Source: Metopolophium dirhodum
Lineage: Eukaryota; Arthropoda; Insecta; Hemiptera; Aphididae
Assembly (NCBI RefSeq): GCF_019925205.1
Contig: NC_083566.1
Location: forward strand, 14,136,001-14,200,000
Length of the DNA: 64,000 nt
Reading direction: 5' to 3'
The notes under the pieces were generated by a model. The model saw only the letters and a list, made by a program, of their open reading frames with translations, was not told the DNA's origin and made no database searches. Shown piece after piece: positions 25,310 through 38,461 of the stretch. The position numbers and the translations under genes are program-made. The number at the start of each line of letters is the position of its first letter. Within the stretch, counting starts at the first letter, position 1.

Positions 25310-27840
25310 ATCTATATATATTATAGATATAAAGATAATTGTCCACTTGTGATAAGCATTGACAAAGACCTTGAGGTCGTTTTAATAAACAAATACAGGG
25401 AAAATAAAAATTATTTTACTTTTTAATTTATTGGTTTTATTTTTTAAGTCATACCTATAATTCACCATTTTTGGTTCCAAAATGAATTACAAAATATTAA
25501 CTCGGGGTTTAACAATGTTATATGTTGCAAGTATCATGATATAAAGTTTAGGTGTATTAGGAAAACCGCACCATCTACTTACTAATGTATGGTATTTACA
25601 AAATATATTTAAATAATAACATGAAATATAAAGTTTCCATCACAATAGGTTCAACATTAAAATAGCATTTATAAAATATTTAAAATTGTTTAATATTGTT
25701 ATTATAATTTCACAATATGACTAAAATGTGGTTATTCGTAAACTTGTAAAATAATTCTCGAACTCTTAATAATTTAAATAATTTAAATGCTCTTTACCGT
25801 ACTTCTATATCGTGCGAATTATGTGTATAGTAATATTGATAGTACTTTTAAAATGATGTTCCCAACGTTAGTGTTAAGCTATATTTGGTAGGTTAGAGAG
25901 TTGCGTAGTCAATATGAGTGAAAAAAATAAATGTTTCATACATTCGTGAATTCGACAAGGGAAACAATTAATAATAAATGTAACGCTTTCCGAATACAAC
26001 AGTTTGTTTACTGCTTCTTTAAATATTTAATCGTTTTTAATTGTCACAGTAAGAACAGAACGTTACTCAGGATGGTGTATATAAATTTGAACGATTATTT
26101 TATGACTAATACAGTTTAGTCAATCGAGAAACGCTAAAACGGCTTGGCTGTAGTTCTCATTTACACTACATTTAACTTGACATCAGAACGTGGGTCGATT
26201 ATTTCTAATTGACTGAATTATACGCAAATGAACGCGCCCAAAATATTGTTTGCACTTTTGATTTTAATACATATTTTAGTGTTCCGCGTTATTAAACTAA
26301 TCCGTTCAAATTACTTTTATACATTTTTGAATTATTTAAATTATAATTATAACTGATCAAATAGTAATATCATTGAGCATGACGTCGCTTGCAATTAATT
26401 ATTATCCTAGTCTTAATTTAATAAGAATCCATTATATATAATGATGTAAAACAATTTGATTTCTGTACAATTGTATTATAGTTTAAAGTAAAAATAAACT
26501 AAGTCATACATTTTATTTAATGTTTAGTAAAAATATTTCATAAAATATTTTTAAAAAAGTTTTTATAAATTAAATGTGTTATATTTTTCAACATTGAATA
26601 TATGAAATCTATGCGCATAAATCATGTCACATGACAATTTTACAACTATAATTTACTATTCCCTTGGATGTATCCTATCTTAAATAAATAAATACTTTTG
26701 TTGCCAATAGTTTTACGCTTGGTATTTTTTTAGCTGTTGGTATAGATTTCTAAATTAGTTTAAATAAGTTATAAGTACATTTGTCTAGTTAACTAACACT
26801 GTAAGTACAGAAACTTTTTCGAATTAATTAGAACATTTAATCTGGGACATTATAGAAAATTCTCTGCGTTGTCTTATTTAATAAATTTGCTATTATTTTG
26901 TATTCAAAGTTGATTCTTATGTTGATAAAATAACAGTAGTACCTATATTATAACAAAATATCTGTGAGATAACGCATACCACACCGAGTAAAACAATTAA
27001 ATAACTATAGGTATAACATCCAAACTGTTTATTTTAAAGGGTCAGATTTCCGAATGAACGCATTTACATCGTTCACAACGTTTACGTTCAGCTGACTGAT
27101 AAAAGAAATGCTGCCGTTTCTCCATGTGTGACCAATAGATTAAAATTGTTAAGTTTGAATTTCAAACGTTTAAAAAAAAACATTATCTAATAATATAATA
27201 CATTTTACCTATTAAAATGTTTAAAACCCATAAATGAATTTACATTATATTAAGCTTTTAATATAGGTAATATATTAATACACTTAAAAACCAATTAATA
27301 GATAATACGTTTAAATTAATAATCATTGATTCAATTATTTTCAATCAATTCAACTAGAATATAATATTATGAATTATGATCATTGATCAAGTTTATTATT
27401 GATAATCAACTTAAACTATTGACATCCAACACATTTTTATTTTTATATTCTTTCTTGTTTTAGTGTACCTATTTGAATTCAAAATTATGTTGCAATATTG
27501 TGATCATACTATTATGAATTCAGTTGACATATAAGAGACTGAAACAAAATTTCAATCAAGTGTTCCACAGAAATACACTCGGTAAGTCAATAAAATGGTA
27601 GTTTATTAAAGAAAAAACCCAATTCCTATTTTGCACACGTTTTTTTTTTTTTTTTACAGTAATTGTATCTAATAATTAATAATATTTGACCAAAACTAGT
27701 AAAATAATTCTGCCAAAAACAATATATGCGGGTCGTGGGTGTTGTTGACCCTCTTTTATTCTGGTTATATTTCCCTTCTAGACCTCACGTAATGCACGGG
27801 CAATAGCTCCCCTACACCTACAAAACCATATACACACCCG
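25310..27840. other. AT-rich intergenic DNA
   Basis: No recognisable gene or element. A 62-codon frame from the ATG near 25931 runs to a donor-like site (CACA|GTAAGAAC) near 26048. A short frame ETETKFQSSVPQKYTR precedes a GTAAGTC near 27576. Both could be chance and neither has an identified partner exon. Confidence 0.35.
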
Positions 27841-27857
27841 TCCAAGCTTTTGCCACC

Positions 27858-27938
27858 TATAAAAAACATCCTTCCCTCCCACACTCATCCAAGCACCGCA
27901 ACTCGCCGACGCCGATGATTCAATTGTTGTGGCTTGAG
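27858..27938 (+). promoter_or_regulatory. Candidate core promoter and first coding exon
   Basis: TATAAAAAA at 27858-27866 is followed 29 bases later by TCATCC (27885-27890, A at 27887), close to the arthropod initiator. After a 28-base leader an ATG at 27915 (context GCCGATGA) opens eight codons, MIQLLWLE. The exon would end at a donor, GAG|GTAACTC, at 27938/27939 in phase 0. This layout of TATA box, short leader and a first exon holding only the start of a hydrophobic leader is common in insect cuticle and secreted-protein genes. No downstream exon was identified, so the gene is hypothetical. Confidence 0.35.
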
Positions 27939-27995
27939 GTAACTCAAACCGATAAACTTTCACATTAAAGTTGAGACTCGTGCAGGCACTCACTA

Positions 27996-28013
27996 CCCCC
28001 CCCCCCCCCCCCC
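27996..28013. repeat. Poly-C tract of 18
   Basis: Eighteen consecutive C on the plus strand in otherwise AT-rich DNA, followed by a C-rich CACC stretch to about 28050. Such a run could form i-motif/G-quadruplex structures and is prone to length error. Confidence 0.9.
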
Positions 28014-28099
28014 AACCACCGCCATCACCATCACACGCTCACTCCCACGGGACTACTCTCGGCCACATCACGTTGCGCACTCGTGGCGTACCGTCATGT

Positions 28100-31000
28100 T
28101 TCCGAGCCATCCAACGGATCGTTTTCGTGATCAAAATGAGTAAAATATGTTCTCCACCTTAACCAATATCAACATCGAAAACGCACATTGTTTCTGGCCT
28201 TCCGATCGTTCGATTCAAAAACGATGATTCGCGATTTGTAATAACATACAACGCAACTGTAATAACAACACTACGAACAAATCATTCTGACCGACTATTT
28301 AAGACGAAACAACTACCGACAGTCGACGGGAACGAGAATCGTTTTGGTCTTCAAAAATGGTATAGTCTAATGTCGGGACGGAGCAAAGTGAGCTATTTAC
28401 TATTATAGGTAGTTTCATTCGGACGAAATCTTATTATAAGGTCCGTTATATTATAACAGAGTTTTCCGCTAATGACAGGTGTTCGTGAACCTCAGCTACA
28501 GAGGACTCGCTAGCCGTAAATATCATCTATTATAATAGAGTGGACGTACTACGGTAAACGGCACGAGACACGATATGAACCCATTACCAAGTATATCATA
28601 GCATAATTTGTGAACGTCCGGGTCATAATAATAGAATAGCTTTATAATCACTGCATTTCAAGCCGAATACGTTGAATCGCCAATTTCGTTCAGTATTCAT
28701 CGCAAATGTTGGCCAAACAGTTTGATAAATGGAGACTGGCTAATTAAAAATTTCCCAACTCATTATCTAGCATACTGATTTGTTTATAGTAAAATATTAT
28801 GTACTCAAGATATAGTATCACCACTCCTTTCGCATGAACAAATATTAATGTTCTTTGATATGAATTTTTTTCTCTTGAAATGTTATTGACCATTGCCGTG
28901 TTCAGTAATCAAGTAGCTGTCAATGATCATTATTCACGGTCTAACAATATTATAACAATCTATTTATTAGTCGATATTTAATTTTCATTTTTACAATTAT
29001 GTATGTAAATTATTTTATTACATTTAAGAAAATCATGTTTTTTTTGTGGATATTTTAATTATCTGACTTTAGTTTATACGTAATGCCTATAATATTATAT
29101 TACTGATAGAAATAATTTATTTTATAAATAATTTTTGAAATAAAATCTAACTTATCATATTTTATTCTTTGAAAACAATGTCAACTCATATAGTGCGTAA
29201 TACGATTAGCCATATTCTGAAAATTATATAAGTATAGGTACATAACATTTCTTACACTAACTTTGGTCCACATGTAAATTGAGAAAACGTACCTTGCCGA
29301 AAATCTCGAATAACCTTTATGACATCTGACCCAGTGTACTCAAAGTAGTTTGATAAATAATTCTATATAATATTAAAAGTAAAGTTAGATATTTTATAAC
29401 AAGTAAGAAGAAAATAGTATGGTCAGCTAAAAACAGAATCAATATAATATTTTCAGAGTCAGCGATGTTTAAAAGTACCTACCCAAAATATATAAGAAAT
29501 CGCTAAACAATAACAATTTTTAAAAATTTTAAATTAATACACACTTTATTAAAATGATTTATTTTTTTGAAAAATGAATTTCACTCCAAACTCATAACAT
29601 AACGTAAATTTAAATATCTACTGGGCATTTATTTAATTAAAATGACATAAAATAATAATACAATTGCTATGCATTTTTAAAATAACAAATTCCCAGTGCT
29701 TTTCAAAGTTACCTGGAAAAACACAATAATTATAAATTAAACATTTTCGTATGCACCGATTTATCAATGAAATTAAATCTTACACTTACATTACGGTATA
29801 ATATGAGACTTACTCTTCAATGGCGAGGTACACTTGATACCTACTTACAACAGAGCGGTTACCTCCTTTCTACTCTTATTTTTTTTATATTTAAAACTAA
29901 CTAAATTATATTTTAAGAGTAAGTATATTAAACCTTTTTCAGTAAATTTATTATAGGTAACTAATTTTTTTATGAACGCGTTTTCATCCTATTGTTGTAT
30001 AAAAAAAACACTCAACACACAAAGTTGTTATGCACAAGAAAATGTTTAAACAATAGCTACCTTATATCCCATATTCATACGGTAAAAAAAGATAAAATAC
30101 TAACCAACAATTAATACAATAGAAAGCACAACGAGATAATGTGATCAATCTTCCCATAGACATTTCTACCAAGCCATAGTTTGAAACTTAAAATTATGTT
30201 TAACAGACAAAGAAAAAGTAATAATTTTAAATATCCATATTTAAATAAAAATTAAAGTAAAAGTAAAACAATATTTTTATCCAGTTTTATACTGAAAAAA
30301 CACATATCATAAAAACAATTTAGGTATTACGTTAAAAATAATTTGAAATAGCAACTATTTTCAGTACATTTTTTATTTACTTTCTTATATTTAATTATGG
30401 AGTAACGTACAACTTTAAAAAGCATATATAATTAAGAATAGTCAAAATAATTTAATTCAGATGAAAAAATACTTGATATGAATATGTAACTTAAATTTGT
30501 CATTTTTAAATATCATAATTTAAATAGAAATTTCAGGAACTTTTAAGAATTGAAATAACCTCTATAATAAATTATGGTTTCCGATAAAAAAAAAGAGTAA
30601 AAACTCCGGTGATGGTGATTTTCGAAAAATAATTATTAGAAACTAACTATAAATAAGAAGTAGTGTTAAAAATGTATTAATTAATGAATTGTTAGGTGTA
30701 TGTATTTGTATAAAAAAAAACATTTGGTAGTTTTTCAAAGAAAAAAAATCATGATATAATTGTTTTAACATTATAATTAATAATATGTAAATACAACTTA
30801 GTTGGTTTTGCTTATCATCGATATTATTTATAAATAATACACATAATATTAATATATTAATATTATACTTCATGATATTTGCCAATTTTGGTTATGTTTA
30901 GGTTTTAATAATCAATATTTTTATAACTAAGCATTTGTATTGTTTTTAATTATTTAGCTAAAATTACTTGCTGTCCTATATAACCATATAGCGACGTAAA

Positions 31001-33110
31001 AAATAACCATTATTCTAATAACATTACATTTTCACACCATAATATACATATTATAATATTATCGTTAGTATTTTGTATGGATAAAGAAGCATGAACACTA
31101 TTAATAGCATCGTTGGAGATCTATAAACTCCCCCAATGAACTTCGAAGAATATACACTCTATAATATTTTCTTTGCAAATGGATGGTAAGAATGGAAAAA
31201 TGGTTAATGCAAAATCAATTTTACAACACAGCCTACAAATTATGATTAATCGATGCTTCGTCCGTTTGCCATTAATAATGTAAAATATTAATCTTAACTG
31301 ATGTATACAATAATATATTAGCGTTTAAACACGAGAAAAACTATATTTTGGATATAAGTGTATTTTACATTTTAATTATTTTATCTTAAGTTAATAGCAA
31401 AAAAAGATTTTATTGATTATGAATTAAAAAAATAAGAATAAATAGTATTATAGTATAGTATCATTGGATTATTATGTTGTTTTCTGTGATTAATATGTTA
31501 TTGTATTATCTATAGAAGTCGTCGGTAACTCGTGAACTAGGTGACATAACTGTGGTACTTAAATATTGGTTGGAATACATAGATATCACGGTAAAATAAG
31601 GTATACAATTTAATATTTTTGATTTATGGTTATTTTATTTTTGGAAAAATGAGATACAATCGTACAATCATTCGCACAATCATTTTTACTATCTATAAAG
31701 GATCAAATAGGTAGTGGAATTTAGCATAATAAAGGCTATAACTATATAGCCAGCGACATCAATACAAGGATGTTCCAAAACTGTTTTAAAGAAAGTAATA
31801 GCTTACAATTAATATTTTATTCAATCCATTCTGAAATATTAAAGAGTTATGCAGTGTTATATTAAAATCTATAATAGTACGACGATAACGAACAATACTA
31901 TCTTTTAATATTTTATTTAAAATATTATAATACCATGAGCAATTACTTGTTAAAATAGCATTTAGTCGTTTTATACGAACCTGTACAATTCTTCATCTAC
32001 AATTATATTGTATAAGATATACAGAAAACAACGTTTATTAACAATTATTTAATTTGTAAATACAAAACGCATCAAATACTCAATCAAAAAAAAAAAATAA
32101 TAACAATTCATCAAGCAAATCAACTCAACCAACAATTATTCCAAGCGTACAACTTACAACTAGCTTCCAAAATAACAAAATATTACTTCTCACATTCATC
32201 GGTGAATTTAAATCCATCATTAACTTGCTCCTACCATTCATACTGTGTTAACCTAGTTAATACTAAAAATACCAACTAATGGCATTATTACCTCTCAATA
32301 TTTCTCTTCATCATATTAACATCACCATCACTAGAAACCCTCTGAGGCGTCTCAAATGAAACTGGTACGACGACATATAAATTAAATAAAAATGCTGCTT
32401 CCCACTGCCCTAATAGTCCCATCAATCAATAGATGGCCTCCTCAACAACTCACTTATCATGTTTAATAATCATGTTAACTCCCCTTATACATATTGTTAA
32501 CTTAATACATACCTATTGTGTATTAGTGTGACATGATAATAAATTATTGAAAAGGCGAATCTTCTTAGTGGTTAGAATATTTTTATATTGCATGAAATAT
32601 TTAAATAACTAACCACTAACACACATGTTTATTATAATATTACATAAAATTAATATAATAATATTATAGAGAATTTTTATGTGTTGTACACTTGTACTCG
32701 TTATTGCTAATAGTAAAAATACTTATCATACACTAATAGTTTGACAACTACCAAAAGTATAAAATAAAATAGCAATTTCTAGATAAAAACGGTAAACAAT
32801 TGGAACATTTAGGTACTACATTCTAAGTTCTAACACGCTTGAAAAATGCACAGGTAAATTTATATTATGTTGATATAATTTAGAAAAAACACAGTTGGAA
32901 ATTACGAAATTATTTTTATCAAACTTCAAATGCTTACATAAAACTTGATTAAAAATCTTGACTATACTTATTTTGATAATTTAGCAGTTCAGATAATTAA
33001 ATAAGTTTGTTTAAAAGTTTTTTTTTTGTAAGGCAGATAAAGGTATTTTTATGGTTTAAATGTTTAAGAAAGTTTATAGAAAAACAAATTGTGTCTACGC
33101 GGTTTTCTCT
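28100..33110. other. AT-rich stretch, one weak exon candidate
   Basis: Moderately GC-richer to about 28.7 kb, then strongly AT-rich. A weak minus-strand exon candidate is listed at 29293-29362. The stretch 32080-32470 is notably poor in G on the plus strand and may be an old transposon, but no ends were found. Confidence 0.35.
29293..29362 (-). CDS. Possible internal coding exon (weak)
   Basis: On the minus strand an acceptor-like ATATTATATAG is followed by 23 codons including YFEYTGSDVIKVIRDFRQ and one further base. It ends at a good donor, CAAG|GTACGTTTTC. The amino-acid mix is coding-like, but the stretch is short, the acceptor is weak and the family is unknown. It lies on the same strand as the signal-peptide exon at 43129-43321, but the start phase (0) does not match that exon's end phase (1). 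Another exon would be needed between them if both belong to one gene. Confidence 0.2.
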
Positions 33111-33116
33111 TCAACA

Positions 33117-33185
33117 TCTCAATCGGCATCATAGGCGGATATTGGGAGGGACTTGGGGGGGAGGGCGTAAGGCCCCTCCTGAATG
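33117..33185. repeat. G-rich repeat fragment
   Basis: CATAGGCGGATATTGGGAGG followed by GGGGGGGAGGG and GGCCCCTCC resembles the G-run ends of small DNA-transposon derivatives common in insects. Only one end-like part is visible, so its class is uncertain. Confidence 0.3.
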
Positions 33186-33520
33186 TAACCAACCACACTA
33201 GATATCAAAATAAATTGTGTATTTTAATATACCTATAATCTATATACACTTGGTGCCTCTGCTAAAATAAAGTAGGAGTACTGCTGAGTAGCCACTAGTT
33301 AGTAGGTTAAAGTGTTTAAAAATGTATGTTCACGCTAATGGATAAGACAAAAATATTAAGCCCCACCCACGGATGTGACCAAATATCCACTTATGATCTG
33401 CATGTAATATTATACCTATTATGTATACGATAATATCATCAATGATTGCATTTTGTTCATGTGAAAACCGAAGAACTAGATCTACTGTACCTATAGTTTG
33501 TTTCAAAATTACCTCATTGA

Positions 33521-33622
33521 GTAGGACAGTAGGTCACTGTAATGGATGTGTTAAATTTGAAAAGGATGATAAACCATTGCATATGAAAAACGATTCAGAG
33601 CAGAGACACGCTGTCAGCCTCT
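33521..33622 (-). repeat. Fragment of the GATTCTGAGCGGAG interspersed family
   Basis: In reverse orientation the segment carries AGTAGGTCACTGTAATGGATG, ATGATAAACCATTG and AAAACGATTCAGAGCAGAGAC, matching the inner right part of the family at 61536-62442. The rest of the element is missing or unrecognisable. Confidence 0.65.
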
Positions 33623-33760
33623 ATTTTTAAGAATATTTTATAGTTTAATTAAATTTACTAAATATATTTTATTTATAAAATATTAAACTTGAGTATTCAA
33701 CTAATCTTTAAAATTATATATATCGCATGAACATTTAAACTTCAAACGCTTATACGTAAT

Positions 33761-33999
33761 TTTTTTTTTTTTTTGTTGGATTAAGGCTTTGGCGACTGAG
33801 GTCATTAGCTTGTAAGGTGGGGGTTAAATTTGGAACGAGTGGTACGGTTTTAACTTGTAAACACGTGTATGTGTGGCAAGGTTTTTGTGCACTACGAACC
33901 CGTGTGGTCACCCATCCGGGAACTAGTGGCAGCGGCCTTTAATTACTATCAGTGACGTTGCGCGATAGCAGCCAACGCGCTGTGCTAAACCATATTTTG
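33761..33999 (-). mobile_element. 5S rRNA-derived SINE, second copy
   Basis: Read on the minus strand it matches the element at 9703-9970: GCGTTGGCTGCTA at the head, TCCCGGATGGGTGACCACACGGG (5S box C), then CCTTGCCACACATACACGTG. It ends AGCTAATGACCTCAGTC... and a poly-A tail (plus-strand poly-T 33761-33774). It is more diverged. A short direct repeat GTAATT may be the target duplication. Confidence 0.8.
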
Positions 34000-36900
34000 T
34001 AATTACTGTGACACAAACTTATGAGGAATACCTATTGTATTTATTTTTTATGGTTTTTGACCAAGAATCAAAAGTTTTATCAATATGAATTGGAAATAAC
34101 TAAAAAAGTAAAAATTTCAAATATATAGCTAAAAATATTATACGTTTAGAAAATGTTAATATAATTATTTTGAGAAACTTTTAAGTCCCTATTCCATTCC
34201 TGTCTGATTTAAAAAACCTAATTTGTCAAAAACAAGTGTCGCATAAATATTCTTATTTGCATGTTCTTTCATTTATTTTAGTGTTATCCAATTACTAACA
34301 AAGATACTTGACGTTTCTTATGTTTAATTTCAAAAAGTACCTTCTAACTATAGAACATTCGCCGATGGTAACCTCCCTTAATGTTTTGAAAACTTAACCG
34401 ATTTTTCCTTTCCACAAAAAAAAACACACACTTCATTGTAATACCAATAAATATTTTCTCACCCAACTCTGAATTTATAACAAGATAACAAAAAAAATAT
34501 ACTACAACTTCAAATATTTTATTCTGTACTTATAAACTGTTTAGGTATATATTAATATTATGTTTGTTTGGCATATTGCATAACAATTTACTTCGCGATC
34601 GATAATAATATTATAATAACCGTTAAATATTTAAATATTAAATGCTTTTTTCAGAGCTGAACATTTTGTTTATGTTACAATATTATTATAATATAAGTAA
34701 ATATTTGAGGATATGATTTAAGTATTTTATGGAATAACCGTTCGATGCGTATTCGTAATATTTTTGTTATATTGAATGTGAATCATATTTTGATACGTAA
34801 TTTTTCGGTCATCAACCACATAGGATAGTATAAGGTTCGTTCGGGGTACAGAAAGCGAATGCAAACCGTATTAAATCAAAACTTGTACGTCGCTGAGCGG
34901 GACCATTTAATCCTGACCGGGATTAAACCTGTGCCCGACCTAAACTGTTCAGGTCCGTGTGTCACCCGCTCCAAAATAACATAAATCACTCTATACCTCC
35001 ACATTATATCTGTTATACCTTATATTAAAATAAAATAATAAAATATTCCTTATGAAACGTTGGGAAACGAACAAATCTGGTTGTCTGGATTTTCTAAAAA
35101 AAAATTGACTAGTACGTTTTCCCGAAACCGCGTCACGTTTCCGGCCATACTTCCGTGAGATACATTTAAAGCATATCATTTTTTTTATAATACTTCAATT
35201 TTGGTTATTGTGCATATTATAAAAATATGTTGGGAGAGGAATCGATACAAACTTATTTATCTCGACTGTTTTACGTATTTATTTTATTATGATTAATAGT
35301 AATGTACCCGGAAAAAAATCATTACTACAATATTTCTGAAATATATTATTTGGAAAAAATAAATTGTTCAATAAAAACTAGAACCATAAGATATAATATA
35401 TAAAGCATTATATTAATCGACGACGAGGTTTATCTATTTAAATTTTGGTCGGTAAGTAGATAAAATAATATTTTTTTGTTATTCTAGGTCTAGTTCTAAT
35501 TATTATAGTATTACAACGCCTCACTAAGGCAAATAGTTGTTTTTAATTTGTAGGTTATAAATATTGAAAATGATTGTGTCCTATTCAGACTTGGATGATT
35601 ATTACTTCGTTTACAATAATTTAAATTAATTTGAATTAATTTGTTTTACTTCAACTACACCTATTCTAAATAGTTTTGTACTTTGAAATATGATAGGCGT
35701 TTCTTATTGACGATCAATTTTTTCTTCAGATTTTTGCGTAGTTACTATGCACGTTTTTTCTTAAGTTAATATCAATTTGAGTCTCTTAAAACAATTTTAA
35801 AATATTGAAAATACATAAACACATTTTTTTATAATAACCTTCTTAAAATAAACTTAAAATTTTGAAAAAAATGCAATGCCATTAAAATTATTTTAAAAAT
35901 ATTTTGTAGTTAATATGTATAGTATTTTAAATTTATGTATACGAACTATATTTGCTTTTATATGCATGATTTTTCCAAATTAATACTAATTATGATGACT
36001 GGTGGACATCCGATACTAATATAAATAATATTATTATTTATTAAGTAGTAACAGTTGCATTATTTAATCAAACTCGTTAATTAATTGTAACTAATCTAAT
36101 CACTATTAGTTATTAAATATTTTGTAAAATTTTAAATCATAACTAACCTTTTCCCTGCTTATTATTAGTTATTTATTTATTTTAATAATATTATTAGTCA
36201 CTAGTGGAATTCAGCTATCATTTATCGAGATAGTGAAATTAGTGATATTTTTTCTAATTGATTTTGTTTTTGGATACATCAGTGCTTGTACACTGATCAT
36301 CGAGTATAACAATTTTTAACATAGCAAGTAATTATTATTCTACCGTACATAAGACAAAAATATCTGTTCATAAGTCGTAGGTGATTCAAGGAGGTACACT
36401 GACATTTTAATGTAAGTACCAATGTTTTATTATTGAAAACAAGTAAGAATATATTATAAAAAAATCAAAACATATTTTTAGATATCTGCAAATGTTAATA
36501 GCGGTGTTTTTTTTAGATAATAGAAGTGAACATGTATTTTGAACTAAGCAATCAAGGGAAAATTTAATTTTTTTAATAAATGGTAAACTTCAAATAACAA
36601 ATAATCGAATGGATTTATATGGCATGTATCATGGAAAATGTGATGGCTGTTAAATAAGCGTGATATTTATGTAATACGAATTTAAGTGTAAATAGAAACC
36701 ACAAATTGTTTAGGTATTAAGTAGTTTACCGCTATTGAGGCAAATTTATTTTATACGGTTTACAGCAGTTCATTAATGTGGCTATGGTTAAGGATTCTAG
36801 ATCATACATACTTAAATAAAGGGTATTTCAAGACGTGGCAAGACTGCTATCATACATTTATTTCCATGTAAATCCCTTACACGTATACCGTCTAGAAGTC

Positions 36901-37050
36901 AGCCGTGTAATGGCTGAATAAAAATAATGGGGTACTCTAGAACCTTCCGAAATGATAAATAATAGGTAGTGTATTGATGTAAAAAAAACCCGACGTTAGC
37001 ATTCAATAATTTGCCACTGAAAAAAAAAAAATTCCATACACAAAACAATC
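34000..37050. other. AT-rich intergenic DNA
   Basis: A GC-richer patch at 34840-34975 and a 62-codon minus frame at 34991-35179 are present, but no family is recognised. A short frame ending IDDEVYLFKFWS before GTAAGTAG (about 35451) is a weak exon-like coincidence. Nothing else is supported. Confidence 0.35.
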
Positions 37051-37053
37051 ATG

Positions 37054-37808
37054 TATAGGGTACTTCAACAAACATGCGCACTTTTTTTTCTACAACAATA
37101 CAGTAATTCAATATCTGATTTTTGGAATTTCTAAATATACTTAAAGACTTATATAGGTATTTCAAATTTTTGAGATTGCTTATACTACTTAAAGAGTGTC
37201 CTGTGGAGATACAAACTTCGACTTTTCAAATGAGAACCTTTCTTTTCTACAATAAATTATTAAGTGGATAATTTTTCTAAACATTTTGACGTATAAGAAT
37301 CAAAATTCGTACAAATAGCTTTTGTGTTGATTAATTTTGTGAACTAATAGGTAATAGGTCCATGATAATGGGTTTTCAAGTTATAGGGTGTATGGTAATT
37401 TGAACATTTTAGTGCTTAATATTAATCTATTAAAATTAATAGTTTGTAAATTGGTCCAAGTATAATAAATACAAGATCCGATAATATTATATTCTTTTAT
37501 ATTTTTTTAAAACTGCATTTTTTAAGGACTATTATCTTAACAACAAAAAAATTAACAACAGCAAGAAACTAATAGATAAAATGTTTAATTAGTTACATAA
37601 AAATGTTGTAAAAAATTATTCACTAAATAATTTACACCAAAAAAGGTTTATATCGTCACAGCGCACTCCTAATGTAGTAACAAAAATAATGTAATAATTT
37701 GAAAAAAAATATGATCCTTGAGTATATTTAATAGCTTTGAAAATCAGAATTTGAATAAATTCATTATTAAAAGGGTGAGTGAGCATGCCTGGTGATTCAT
37801 CCTGTATA
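37054..37808. mobile_element. Mariner-type MITE with diverged inverted repeats
   Basis: The left end reads TATAGGGTACTTCAACAAAC followed by ATGCGCAC. The right end in reverse complement reads TATACAGGATGAATCACCAG followed by GCATGCTCAC. These align as roughly 28-base inverted repeats with TA at both edges, as at Tc1/mariner ends. The 750-bp interior is AT-rich without transposase motifs, so the element is non-autonomous and old. Confidence 0.5.
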
Positions 37809-37857
37809 TTTTTAAAAATTGTGTGGGATTTTTCCAATGCGTGAATATAATTTTTAA

Positions 37858-37878
37858 CACTCACACACACACTCACTC
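37858..37878. repeat. Short (AC)n tract
   Basis: CACTCACACACACACACTCACTC-type imperfect AC repeat just outside the mariner-type MITE. Confidence 0.7.
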
Positions 37879-38089
37879 TGTGTCTATAAATTATACAATA
37901 TAATGTAAGACCAGACGAGTCGACGTTTACTTTTTCCAGAGTAAATAATTAATTTTCTCTTTTGTCAGACTGACATGACAAAAAGAAAAAAGAAAAATAA
38001 CATTAATATTATTATTATTAAAATAAACATGCGTTTTTATTTCATGTGTACGGTATAGGCCCTGGAGGAGTCCACGCTGCAGTAATATA

Positions 38090-38461
38090 TTATCCTAAAA
38101 CGCGCAATAAAGTATCATAAAACAAAAACCAACGGTCGTTTTTAATTCTCGCACCGTTACGGATTTCGTCATAAATTCCGGTCGACTGAACTTTACGGTC
38201 GTATTCATGTACAACTAATACCGATACTCTTATTTTTTTTTTCCTGGCCACCCTCCCATCTATGACGGATATTAAATATCGACGGGTAAAATGAGTATAA
38301 AATAAACGAAAGAATAGTGCGAGCCAGTCAATAATAATATTATTGTCAACTTGGTCGACAGGATTCGACGAGGACGCCAAATCAAATGTCAGCCAACGGT
38401 GAACACAACTGGACTGACCCCATGTTTCCATTGATTGCTGTTGCATGCAGTCATTTGTCAT
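38090..38461 (-). CDS. Unassigned open frame, 123 codons
   Basis: A true ATG at 38461-38459 opens 123 codons ending with TAA at 38092-38090, in a GC-richer patch. The product starts MTNDCMQQQSMETWGQSSC, is mixed in composition, and contains RKKKIR encoded partly by a ten-A run. It has no signal peptide, clear membrane segment or recognised motif. A chance frame of this length is uncommon but not impossible in 64 kb. It could be a species-specific gene, a fossil coding region, or noise. Confidence 0.2.
   Translation of the reverse strand: MTNDCMQQQSMETWGQSSCVHRWLTFDLASSSNPVDQVDNNIIIDWLALFFRLFYTHFTRRYLISVIDGRVARKKKIRVSVLVVHEYDRKVQSTGIYDEIRNGARIKNDRWFLFYDTLLRVLG

Noticed and set aside
24982..25326. 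114- and 71-codon open frames
   Set aside because: They overlap the tRNA-like SINE sequence, whose A and B boxes explain the GC-richer, stop-poor stretch.
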